A stretch of 64,000 nucleotides of DNA. It comes from Prochlorococcus sp. AG-402-N21 (GTDB lineage Bacteria; Cyanobacteriota; Cyanobacteriia; PCC-6307; Cyanobiaceae). Of this stretch, positions 47,288 to 53,980 are shown one piece after another. The first letter of the stretch is position 1; the number at the start of each line of letters is the position of its first letter. The stretch is from assembly GCA_003216435.1 (NCBI GenBank), contig QCIW01000004.1:1-64000 (forward strand), read 5' to 3'. The position numbers and the translations under genes are program-made. A model generated the notes under the pieces. The model did no database searches. It was not told the DNA's origin and saw only the letters and a list, made by a program, of their open reading frames with translations.

Positions 47288-48262
47288 ATGTTATTAAGTA
47301 GAGTTGCTGAATCTTTGTATTGGATTAATCGATATTTAGAACGTGCGGAAAACATTTCTCGCTTTGTAGAAGTTAGTGAAGCTATGGCTCTTGATTGCCC
47401 TCCAGGTAGTGCTGAGCCTTGGATGCCTTTAATAGAAGCTAGTGGTGATAAAGAGCAATTTGATTTTAGATATCACAATAAGAACCCAGTAGATGTTATG
47501 AATTTTCTTATTCGAGATAAGGAGAATCCTAATAGCATTATAAGTTGTATTGATATAGCAAGAGAAAATGCACGAAAGATAAGAGACGTTATAACTGCAG
47601 AAATGTGGGAACAGATTAATACCTTGTATTGGAGCATTCAAGAGGGAGAGATAATATGGCAACAGCCCGCACAAGAACAACTAAGAGAGATAAGGAGAGG
47701 GTGTCAATTATTTTATGGAATTACTGATGTAACCTTAAGCCAAGATCTTGCATGGCAATTTAGTCAATTAGGTCGGCTCATAGAAAGAGCAGATAAAACT
47801 TCTAGAATTTTGGATGTAAAATATTTCCTGCTTTTACCTAGTCTTGATGAGCTTGGGAGTGCCTTGGATGAGCTTCAATGGATTTCTTTATTAAGGTCTG
47901 CAGGTGCTTATCAAATGTTTAGAAAAGCTGAGCAAACTTCAATAACTCCCAATGCCATAGCCAGGTTTTTATTGTTAAACCCTATTTTCCCAAGATCTGT
48001 AAGGTTCTGTTTAGAGGGTATTAGTCAAACTTTAAAAAGCATACAAAATACACCTTTTCCTGAGAAGCCTTCAGAACTTGATTGTCTTAGAGGTTTGCTT
48101 TTAGCAAAATGGAGCTTTGTCAGGATTGAAAATTTAATTAATAATGGCCTTCATGAAGCTATTGATAAATTACAAATTGATTTAAATCAATTACACAAAT
48201 TAATCCATAATTCATATTTCACTACTAGTCCATCTATCCAGATTGAATCATTACAAGAATGA
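47288..48262 (+). CDS. Alpha-E domain protein (DUF403)
   Basis: 324 aa from the ATG at 47288 (MLLSRVAESLYWINRYLERAE, the family start). A longer reading from 47228 overlaps the previous gene and is rejected. The protein is almost entirely alpha-helical. Conserved features are the N-terminal RVAESLYWINRYLERAEN and central LIERADKTSRILDVKY. Its molecular role is unknown. It always travels with the ATP-grasp gene before it and the transglutaminase after it, whose start overlaps its stop by 4 bp. Confidence 0.88.
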   Translation: MLLSRVAESLYWINRYLERAENISRFVEVSEAMALDCPPGSAEPWMPLIEASGDKEQFDFRYHNKNPVDVMNFLIRDKENPNSIISCIDIARENARKIRDVITAEMWEQINTLYWSIQEGEIIWQQPAQEQLREIRRGCQLFYGITDVTLSQDLAWQFSQLGRLIERADKTSRILDVKYFLLLPSLDELGSALDELQWISLLRSAGAYQMFRKAEQTSITPNAIARFLLLNPIFPRSVRFCLEGISQTLKSIQNTPFPEKPSELDCLRGLLLAKWSFVRIENLINNGLHEAIDKLQIDLNQLHKLIHNSYFTTSPSIQIESLQE

Positions 48263-49122
48263 AAGTTCAGATTAATCATGAATTGAAATATGTTTATGAA
48301 AAAGATGTTTCTCTTGGAGAACATAGGATTTGTTTGAAACCTAGGTCTTACGGGTTTCAGCAACTTAGAACTTTTAATCTTCATATCCACCCTAATCCCT
48401 ATGAAATCTTTCCGCTGGTCTCGCAAGATGGTGATGAAATATATAGCGTTAAATTTGAAGGACTTACAAAGTCTTTATTAATCAAAGCAAGTAGTGAAAT
48501 TGAAACGGAGCAACATCCAGATATATATATGCGCTTAGGCAATCAAGAACTAACACTACCTTATTCACAAGGTGAATTGCCCACCTCATTATCTGGATTT
48601 CTAGAAGGATGGCTACCCAATGGTCAACATGATCCAGCTGCTGTTGAAATTGCGCAAGAAGCACTCACTGGACTTAATAGTGACCCCTTAACTTTTATAA
48701 ATCAACTAATTCAAGTCATTAAGGAGCGGGTGAAGTATACAGAAAGGCATATTGGCCCTGCTTGGCCTGCAGGTAGAACCCTGAGAGAAAGAGTTGGATC
48801 ATGTAGAGACTTAGCGATTTTAATGATGGAAGCTTGTAGGTGTGTTGGTATTCCTAGTCGTTTTGTAAGTGGTTATCAATTGCTAGAACCTCCTCCAGAT
48901 AAATATGAGCTTCATGCTTGGACTGAAATTTATTTACCAGGTTCAGGTTGGAGAGGTTTTGATCCAAGTAATAATGGAATTATTAATGAAAACTATATAA
49001 CTTTAGTTACATCATCTAAATCTGAATCAGCGGCACCAGTGAGTGGAAGTTTTGTAGGACCTCCATTAATGAGAAATCATTTAAAATGGTCTATAGCTTT
49101 GTCGTCTAGATTAGATTCTTGA
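48259..49122 (+). CDS. Transglutaminase-like protein
   Basis: 287 aa. A beta-rich N-terminal domain precedes a transglutaminase-core. The catalytic triad is C182 (VGSCRDLA), H219 (ELHAWTEIYL) and D235 (RGFDPSNN), all intact, so it is probably an active cysteine peptidase or transglutaminase. It overlaps the alpha-E gene by 4 bp (ATGA). Together with the ATP-grasp protein it may build and cleave a peptide-linked molecule; that is inference from the conserved trio. Confidence 0.9.
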   Translation: MKVQINHELKYVYEKDVSLGEHRICLKPRSYGFQQLRTFNLHIHPNPYEIFPLVSQDGDEIYSVKFEGLTKSLLIKASSEIETEQHPDIYMRLGNQELTLPYSQGELPTSLSGFLEGWLPNGQHDPAAVEIAQEALTGLNSDPLTFINQLIQVIKERVKYTERHIGPAWPAGRTLRERVGSCRDLAILMMEACRCVGIPSRFVSGYQLLEPPPDKYELHAWTEIYLPGSGWRGFDPSNNGIINENYITLVTSSKSESAAPVSGSFVGPPLMRNHLKWSIALSSRLDS

Positions 49123-49123
49123 A

Positions 49124-49666
49124 TTAGTATTTAAAAGAAATTAACTTATTTTCATTTGTAGCAGATAATGAAAATTTATCTTCTTTTACTTTGTTAACTT
49201 TTCCTTTATCCCAATACCAAATTACGGGGATCTCTTTTCTTGCATTTATTAACTCGAGCTTATTTTGTATGTTTATAGGGTTAAATTCTTTTTCCGAATT
49301 AAATAATTTATCTCTAATAGCTTGATTCAAGACAATGCTACCTTTTTGTCCTGAAATTGATCGGTGGTAAGTCCCTATAGGGATTTGAAGAGCACCCATT
49401 TCTCTTTTTAAGTAAATTACGTGGTGCGGTTCATCCCAACTTGGGTTTAACAATGTAAATGTACGACTTCCTTCAATCACTAAATTATTATCAACTTGAT
49501 GATTGTGAATATAATATTTTTCATCAGCTCCAATCCCAGGAGGAGATATTGCTCCATTTCTATGAATAACAATATCGGTACCATTTGAGTTTTTTATATC
49601 TGCATCAAAAAAAGTAACATTTGGTGTCTCTCTAAAAATCTGAATTGGAATAAAATTGAGGTTCAT
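49124..49666 (-). CDS. Cupin-like hypothetical protein
   Basis: 180 aa. The central part reads like a cupin beta-barrel: KYYIHNHQVDNNLVIEGSRTF (first motif with two His), and GALQIPIGTYHRSISGQKGS (second motif, with a His). This is the pattern of RmlC-like sugar or metal cupins. It converges on the transglutaminase gene with 1 bp between them. Substrate unknown. Confidence 0.65.
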   Translation of the reverse strand: MNLNFIPIQIFRETPNVTFFDADIKNSNGTDIVIHRNGAISPPGIGADEKYYIHNHQVDNNLVIEGSRTFTLLNPSWDEPHHVIYLKREMGALQIPIGTYHRSISGQKGSIVLNQAIRDKLFNSEKEFNPINIQNKLELINARKEIPVIWYWDKGKVNKVKEDKFSLSATNENKLISFKY

Positions 49667-49688
49667 AGTTTAGTTTGATCGATTTGAT

Positions 49689-49832
49689 TTATATTCCGGT
49701 AAAGAAAAATTTATGATTAATAATAATTATATAAAAAGGCAATAAAATTAAACTCATCATAGCGAGCCTACCATTTATCAATTCAGCTCGCTTGAGGAAA
49801 TGAAAATTCAATTTTCTCTTTAATTTCTCCAT
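49689..49832 (-). CDS. High-light-inducible (Hli/SCP) chlorophyll-binding protein
   Basis: 47 aa, starting at ATG 49832 and ending at TAA 49689. An in-frame TAA just upstream fixes the start. The chlorophyll a/b-binding helix motif AELINGRLAM is at residues 16-25 (AExxNGRxAM), inside one membrane span (LILLPFYIIII, about 28-38). A short basic N-terminus and tail complete it. This is the Hli signature; such proteins dissipate excess energy and bind chlorophyll during photosystem assembly or repair. It is upstream of the cupin-like gene, same strand, separated by 22 bp. Length is typical of the short Prochlorococcus Hlips. Confidence 0.8.
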   Translation of the reverse strand: MEKLKRKLNFHFLKRAELINGRLAMMSLILLPFYIIIINHKFFFTGI

Positions 49833-50141
49833 TTATAACTAAGAAGAAATTTAAGTGATGTGTAAAATAATACCTTCACTTATTAATGCTCCTAATATTT
49901 TGATTAAAATAATCTAATAGTGTAATTAATATTACTTTTTAAATCCATATACCTGACGATTAGTTCTTTAATTGAAACCTAATCTCTATTTCTGAATTGA
50001 AGTTAGCCTAATTTTGTGTTCTCATCGTCGATTGATTTTACGTTCAATATGGATATTTAGATAGTCTGAAAAATTAGTTTTAGTTGATACAGAATCATTC
50101 AATACCTGCATATACTCTATTCATGTTTGTGATGCTCTCAA
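49833..50141. other. 309 bp AT-rich spacer
   Basis: This holds the hli promoter (minus) and the leader of the next gene (plus). I see no gene, RNA or terminator here that I can support. Confidence 0.3.
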
Positions 50142-50291
50142 ATGATGCAACAGCAACATGACCAAAAGCAAGTACTTATTCAAGCAGCATTAGATGCTTT
50201 TCAGAAACTTCCTATTCAAGGAAAATCGTGGTTTCCCGCAATAGAGGAAGATTCTTCTGATTATTCCTGGGGCTATGAATTTGATCGTTGA
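50142..50291 (+). CDS. Small soluble acidic protein (49 aa)
   Basis: ATG ATG start at 50142, stop TGA 50289-50291. It reads MMQQQHDQKQVLIQAALDAF, with a helix, then IQGKSWFPAIEEDSSDYSWG and an acidic Tyr/Trp-rich tail. Composition is ordered and coding-like. The next membrane-protein gene follows closely (39 bp to its ATG), suggesting co-transcription. Function is unknown. Confidence 0.6.
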   Translation: MMQQQHDQKQVLIQAALDAFQKLPIQGKSWFPAIEEDSSDYSWGYEFDR

Positions 50292-50329
50292 TAAGAGTTT
50301 TTAGGTTTCAAAATATACCCTTAAAGATT

Positions 50330-50557
50330 ATGAGGCATGTAATTTTCAGGTATATAGCAAGTTTATTATTTCTTTTTTCTCATGGTCTTTTAGTTTTAGA
50401 TCATTTAGGTATTGGAGCTGCTTTACATGGAATAGGAGAAGTATTTTTTGCTCCTTGGGCGATTAGGCAAAGAGCTTGGGATTTAGTTTTCATCGCTTTG
50501 TTATTTGGAGTTGTTGATTTATGGGGAACATTGAAGTTTGGCATTGACTTTTTTTGA
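50330..50557 (+). CDS. Small membrane protein, function unknown
   Basis: 75 aa from the ATG at 50330. A TTG at 50288 inside the previous stop would add 14 residues. Two membrane spans are visible: YIASLLFLFSHGLLVLDHLG and WDLVFIALLFGVVDLWGTL, joined by a Gly/Pro loop with GIGEVFFAPWAIRQRA. This is a conserved-type thylakoid or inner-membrane protein of picocyanobacteria. No function is recognised. Confidence 0.65.
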   Translation: MRHVIFRYIASLLFLFSHGLLVLDHLGIGAALHGIGEVFFAPWAIRQRAWDLVFIALLFGVVDLWGTLKFGIDFF

Positions 50558-50566
50558 GATATACAA

Positions 50567-50863
50567 TTAATTTGATCTTTCATCTAGAGAATGGTCACTT
50601 ATTAACTTTGCAAGGTGTTTAGTTCTAGAGGCTTTTGTTGGCCTTGACGCATCAAGTACAGCAGCACAACATAAGTGCCAGCTTGAACCATTTGCTAAAT
50701 CAAGTTGGCTAGCGATATCGTTTGGTGCAGGGGAGAAAGAAGTTATTTCTTGAATGTGTTGAATAGTTTCCCAGAGTTCGGCCTCTAAAAAATCCAGCTC
50801 TACTTTTGAGAGAAGTCTTGTTGCAACAAAATCTTCTACTAATCCAGTTAGTTCAAGGTTCAT
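50567..50863 (-). CDS. Small hypothetical protein, helical
   Basis: 98 aa, soluble, rich in Leu, Glu and Ser. It reads LLSKVELDFLEAELWETIQHI (a helix) and then FSPAPNDIASQLDLANGS, a small loop, and SWHLCCAAVLDASRPTK. No known domain is recognised. It converges on the membrane-protein gene at 50557. Confidence 0.55.
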   Translation of the reverse strand: MNLELTGLVEDFVATRLLSKVELDFLEAELWETIQHIQEITSFSPAPNDIASQLDLANGSSWHLCCAAVLDASRPTKASRTKHLAKLISDHSLDERSN

Positions 50864-51275
50864 AAAACCATCATCTCATTTTAGTTATTATTTTCTAGTA
50901 ACATTGACTATTTCTTCAAACACTTTACCAAGAACAACAATGTATCTTATGCGACTGACTTCTTTGTATAGATGATCTCAGAAGAAAAGATAGACAAATC
51001 AGCAATTGTAAAGCTATATCCAACGAAGAGGCTTTCATTTCGCATTAGTTTGCCAATAATTGGTCGATGGTGCTTTAAGTAATTTGTAGTTAAATCGTGA
51101 ATTCTTTGAATGCCTCTAAATACCTAGTTAATGATTGCGAAAGGTTTTCTTAGTTTTTTAAGACCTCCCATACTTCAGTTTAGTCTCTAGATCATTTGCA
51201 ATATTTTTGTGATTAGGGATATCATTCTTAGCATCACTACAAGCATTAGATATAATTAATTGATTAAATTTTTGA
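50864..51275. other. 412 bp spacer with a possible 36-aa frame
   Basis: The frame 50972-51082 (+) encodes MISEEKIDKSAIVKLYPTKR and a short basic tail. A minus-strand frame of 37 codons covers part of the same bases, so neither is convincing. No RNA or repeat was recognised. Confidence 0.3.
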
Positions 51276-51701
51276 ATGGATTTAATTATTAATTCTAAAT
51301 TAGTTGTTCCATCTCAAGAGATTTCTTGGAGGTTTTCACGTTCTTCGGGCGTAGGTGGACAGAATGTAAATAAACTAGATAGTAGAGTAGAGATTATTTT
51401 TAAAATAGAGCGATCTAAAGTTTTATCCGCATATCAGAAATTTAGAATTAAAGAACAATATAAAAAAAAATTAGTAAATGGTTGTATTTGCATTGCTGTA
51501 GAGGATAAGCGTTCACAATATCAAAATAGGCAATTAGCACGAGCTAGATTGGCTTCTATTTTGCGGGATCTTTTAAAGGCACCTCCCAAGAAGAGAGTAG
51601 AAACTAAACCTACATTTTCATCTCAACGAAAGAGACTCGACTCTAAAAAGAAACGAGGTGAACTAAAGAAGAAAAGACTAACAAGAATAGATTATTCGTA
51701 A
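51276..51701 (+). CDS. arfB: ArfB/YaeJ-like peptidyl-tRNA hydrolase (RF-domain)
   Basis: 141 aa. It carries the GGQ motif (SSGVGGQNVNK, G27-G28-Q29) of the class I release-factor catalytic domain, without the codon-recognition domains, and a basic C-terminal tail (KKRGELKKKRL) that inserts into the mRNA channel. This plan is that of ArfB/YaeJ/ICT1, which frees stalled ribosomes without a stop codon. It complements ssrA in the same window. The gene stands alone. arfB as opposed to other RF-domain homologues is the most likely name. Confidence 0.88.
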   Translation: MDLIINSKLVVPSQEISWRFSRSSGVGGQNVNKLDSRVEIIFKIERSKVLSAYQKFRIKEQYKKKLVNGCICIAVEDKRSQYQNRQLARARLASILRDLLKAPPKKRVETKPTFSSQRKRLDSKKKRGELKKKRLTRIDYS

Positions 51702-52230
51702 GTAGATTATATATACTCTCTCTTTGCAGCTCTTGCTGACCTTTTTTTTCATATAACGAATGCATGTTATCAATCCCTCTTTGTGAAGTTAACTTCATCT
51801 TTTGTTTTAATGTCGAAAATTTTGAGACGTATTAAATGATCGACTTCTTCAGCCTCTTTAGGTAAGGCTCATTATATATATATGGCGCAATTAAATGTGC
51901 GCATTTCGCTTTGATATCAAAGGTATTCTTATACAAGTGATTTTTATAGTGACCTTCACTAAGAAATGAATCTATTTTGGAAGTTGAGTAAAAGCGGGGA
52001 TTTGCGGAATAGAAGCTATTATTCCTGATTTTGAGGATTATTACGGAGGCGAAAATCAGTGAGATTCAATTAAAATTGGCTTTTAGCGTATAAATAAATA
52101 ATTCTAGGAATAAATTCTCAAAGTCAAAAAAAGCAATATTGTTTGGAGGAATTTTATCAATATCACATCATGTCAATATTTTCGTGTTTTAAGACTGACA
52201 AAACTATTTTTAGGAGTAACAATGTAATTA
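51702..52230. other. 529 bp spacer with a cluster of inverted repeats
   Basis: No gene is supported. Four inverted repeats lie close together: TGAAGTTAACTTCA (51784-51797), AGCCT/AGGCT (51851-51869), GCGCA/TGCGC (51885-51902) and CTTTGATATCAAAG (51909-51922). They could fold as a series of hairpins in either strand's transcript. A run of ATATATATAT precedes the third. The spacer also contains the upstream region of yfr1. Confidence 0.35.
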
Positions 52231-52304
52231 CAGGACAACTCCTCACACAATCGTTCTGTTGCAAAAAAGCACTTAGGTTCACAATTGGACTAGGTGCTTT
52301 TTTA
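52231..52304 (+). ncRNA. yfr1: Small RNA Yfr1
   Basis: The ultraconserved Yfr1 motif ACTCCTCACAC (52239-52249) lies between two stem arms, ACAGGA (52231-52236) and TTCTGT (52255-52260). A Rho-independent terminator follows (52264-52304). Size is about 70 nt. In cyanobacteria Yfr1 base-pairs with mRNAs, for example of outer-membrane porins, through this motif. Identity is from the motif plus the terminator layout; the exact 5' end is inferred. Confidence 0.85.
52264..52304 (+). terminator. Rho-independent terminator of yfr1
   Basis: The stem AAAAAAGCACTTAG (52264-52277) pairs with CTAGGTGCTTTTTT (52291-52304), 14 bp with one G-U pair, loop of 13 nt, ending in T-run. A nine-G run (52308-52316) follows directly. 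Confidence 0.85.
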
Positions 52305-52348
52305 ATGGGGGGGGGTTGTTAAATAGACACTTATAAGTAAAAATACTT

Positions 52349-52359
52349 GTGTGAGGAGT
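52349..52359 (+). promoter_or_regulatory. Exact complement of the Yfr1 motif inside yfr2a
   Basis: GTGTGAGGAGT is the reverse complement of ACTCCTCACAC, so the two transcripts can form an uninterrupted 11-bp duplex. The site lies at the 5' side of yfr2a, outside the GGAAAC loop. Chance of an exact 11-mer in the adjacent 100 nt is small. Confidence 0.8.
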
Positions 52360-52403
52360 AAGATCCTTTGAGCAGTGGAAACCTGGAAACACGCGCTCAA
52401 GAT

Positions 52404-52440
52404 CTACAAAAAACCCGCTCTAAAGCGGGTTTTTTTGTAG
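52404..52440 (+). terminator. Rho-independent terminator of yfr2a
   Basis: The stem CTACAAAAAACCCGCT (52404-52419) pairs with AGCGGGTTTTTTTGTAG (52424-52440), with one extra T and a short loop around CTAA. The GC core is CCCGCT/AGCGGG, followed by T-rich DNA. Confidence 0.88.
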
Positions 52441-52519
52441 ATTTTTTACATAAGAATTCTGTGTTATACAAATATTTCGAATATCCTTCCTATTATTTTC
52501 AGTATTTCAAACAAAGCAA

Positions 52520-52759
52520 ATGATTAAGGACAAGAAAAAAGACAAGAAAAAATGTAAGAAGAAAGGCAAAATAATGCTTGCTTATGGAGTGTGTCAATTA
52601 GGTTCGAGATTAGTGTCTGCTTGTGCATTGTTGGTAATAGCTTTTGGGCTGAGTGAACTTAGAAAAGAATCAAAACTTTTCAATCAATGTGTTGAAGAAG
52701 TCAGAGAGAATAGTCAGAGCTACTCAGCTTCTGTTCATTTTTGCCATGGGGGTAGTTAA
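52520..52759 (+). CDS. Small membrane protein with Lys-rich start
   Basis: 79 aa. The first 18 residues are almost all Lys/Asp/Gly (MIKDKKKDKKKCKKKGK). A membrane helix follows (LVSACALLVIAFGLSEL), then a polar tail with two cysteines (FNQCVEEVRENSQS and FHFC-like end). A start at the inner ATG (codon 19) would give a 61-residue protein. This looks like a picocyanobacterial orphan; function is not recognised. The promoter side faces the sRNA pair. Confidence 0.6.
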   Translation: MIKDKKKDKKKCKKKGKIMLAYGVCQLGSRLVSACALLVIAFGLSELRKESKLFNQCVEEVRENSQSYSASVHFCHGGS

Positions 52760-52823
52760 TGATAATTATTATTAATGATCCCTAGTTATATTTTTGAGTC
52801 TATTCAATTAAGCTTCGTTGAAT

Positions 52824-53360
52824 TTAAAATTCTGCAATTGAGTTAATCAGTTCATCAACTTTTCCCCAGTCTGTTAGTTCGTACACTTGAGATATATCTT
52901 TTGGACCATTTGTAATAACCATTATAAATAATATTGCTAATTTATTTGCACAGTCCAGACTTGGATAATCCAATCTACCTGCAAAAACACCTTTAATTGT
53001 TGGCTCCCAATTTACTTTCTTTAGAAATTTGACTATATATGGATTAGTTTCTGGAGTATTTTTCTCCGCTTTCCTTGCGGTCAAATTTAATGAGAAGAAT
53101 GCCGTTTTCTTTGTTTCTAGGATTTTTTTATTATTATTAATAAATTCATAAACATTTTTTCTATGATAACCATAACGAACACTTGCTCCAATAACTATTT
53201 CATTAAAATCTTCTATTTTATATAAATCAGATTCCTCTATGGAAGATATGGTGACTTCCTTTTTTTTCTTTAATTTCTCAATTGCATATTCACAAATATT
53301 TTTTGTATGACCATCAACAGTAGAGTATAAAATTAAAAGTTTAGATTTTTTTTGAGTCAC
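52824..53360 (-). CDS. hemG: HemG-like menaquinone/quinone-dependent protoporphyrinogen oxidase (flavodoxin-fold)
   Basis: 178 aa, with the flavodoxin-type FMN loop ILYSTVDGHTKNICEYA near residue 10. The order IVIGASVRYGYHRKNVYEFI, FFSLNLTARKAEKNTPETNPY (with the ARKAEKxTPxTN core) and a C-terminal YELTDWGKVDEL matches E. coli HemG, which oxidises protoporphyrinogen IX with menaquinone. Cyanobacteria mostly use HemJ or HemY for this step, so a HemG-type gene is unusual and may be acquired. Its true substrate here is inferred. Confidence 0.8.
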   Translation of the reverse strand: MTQKKSKLLILYSTVDGHTKNICEYAIEKLKKKKEVTISSIEESDLYKIEDFNEIVIGASVRYGYHRKNVYEFINNNKKILETKKTAFFSLNLTARKAEKNTPETNPYIVKFLKKVNWEPTIKGVFAGRLDYPSLDCANKLAILFIMVITNGPKDISQVYELTDWGKVDELINSIAEF

Positions 53361-53746
53361 TTGGGGTCAGTTTACGCTTTTTTTATCTTAGTTATAAGAG
53401 GGCTCAAAATTTCGAATTATCAATTTCTATGAATTTTGTAATCTATTCTGTATTTCCTCTTTCCTTTATAAAATACGATTTTTTCATCAAGAAATTTTCT
53501 TACATAAAACTTTGCTTACATTCTAATTTATTTTTTTAATTAATTATTTTTATATCTCATCATAATCTAATCATTTTATGGCTTACCTTTTTTTTCAATT
53601 GACTTATTAATCGAGACTTCTTTTCTGCAATAATTGAGCTCTGTAATTTGATTGTAGAAATCGAAAGCTCTTGTTTTTTTAATTTTTTACGGAAGAATAA
53701 GCATATATCCAACTTTTTGCTCTTCTATGAGTAATTACCTAATGAT
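53361..53746. other. 386 bp very AT-rich spacer
   Basis: No gene I can support; small frames here are short and rich in Phe, Ile and Tyr, as expected from AT-rich noise. It separates the HemG-like gene from the small secreted protein. Confidence 0.3.
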
Positions 53747-53962
53747 ATGAGACAAACAATTTCTTTTTTTTCTCACCTCATTGTTGCATTAATACTTTTA
53801 ACTCCTTCTCTAGCTTTTGCTGAATCCAATGGCTATAAAAATGCTATTACTGACAGGAGAATGCAAGAGTCAACTGCTCAAAAGTTACGAGGTTTAAATG
53901 CACAGTTGATAAGACTAGATAAAGTAGTTTCGGAAATAGTTTCTTCTAACCAAACCCTATAA
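53747..53962 (+). CDS. Small secreted hypothetical protein
   Basis: 71 aa. A clear signal peptide (MRQTISFFSHLIVALILLTPSLAFA) ends in AFA, followed by a 46-residue helical tail rich in Gln, Arg and Asn (TDRRMQESTAQKLRGLNAQL). No known domain. It would be a short periplasmic or thylakoid-lumen peptide. It converges on the ABC transporter gene (18 bp). Confidence 0.6.
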   Translation: MRQTISFFSHLIVALILLTPSLAFAESNGYKNAITDRRMQESTAQKLRGLNAQLIRLDKVVSEIVSSNQTL

Positions 53963-53980
53963 TAGGTTGATATTTAAATT

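Larger units (their letters stand above)
52342..52440 (+). ncRNA. yfr2a: Yfr2-family small RNA (Yfr2a type)
   Basis: Two GGAAAC elements (52377-52382 and 52385-52390) sit in the loop of a stem, AGATCCTTTGAGC (52361-52373) with GCTCAAGATCT (52395-52405). That is the Yfr2 (Cyano-1) signature. It ends at a strong terminator. A TATAAG (about 52331-52336) could be its -10, placing the 5' end near 52342. It lies directly downstream of yfr1, on the same strand, as known for Yfr2a in several cyanobacteria. It carries the exact complement of the Yfr1 motif near its 5' end. Confidence 0.8.

Noticed and set aside
51643-51798. A 51-codon minus-strand frame reading MKLTSQRGIDNMHSLYEKKG
   Set aside because: Its second half is antisense to the arfB end and turns into Leu/Phe-rich noise; the hydrophilic start alone is not enough.
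53400-53500. Similarity of the TTCTGTATTTCCTC stretch to one near 56915
   Set aside because: The match is short and imperfect in AT-rich spacer DNA, below what I would call a repeat.
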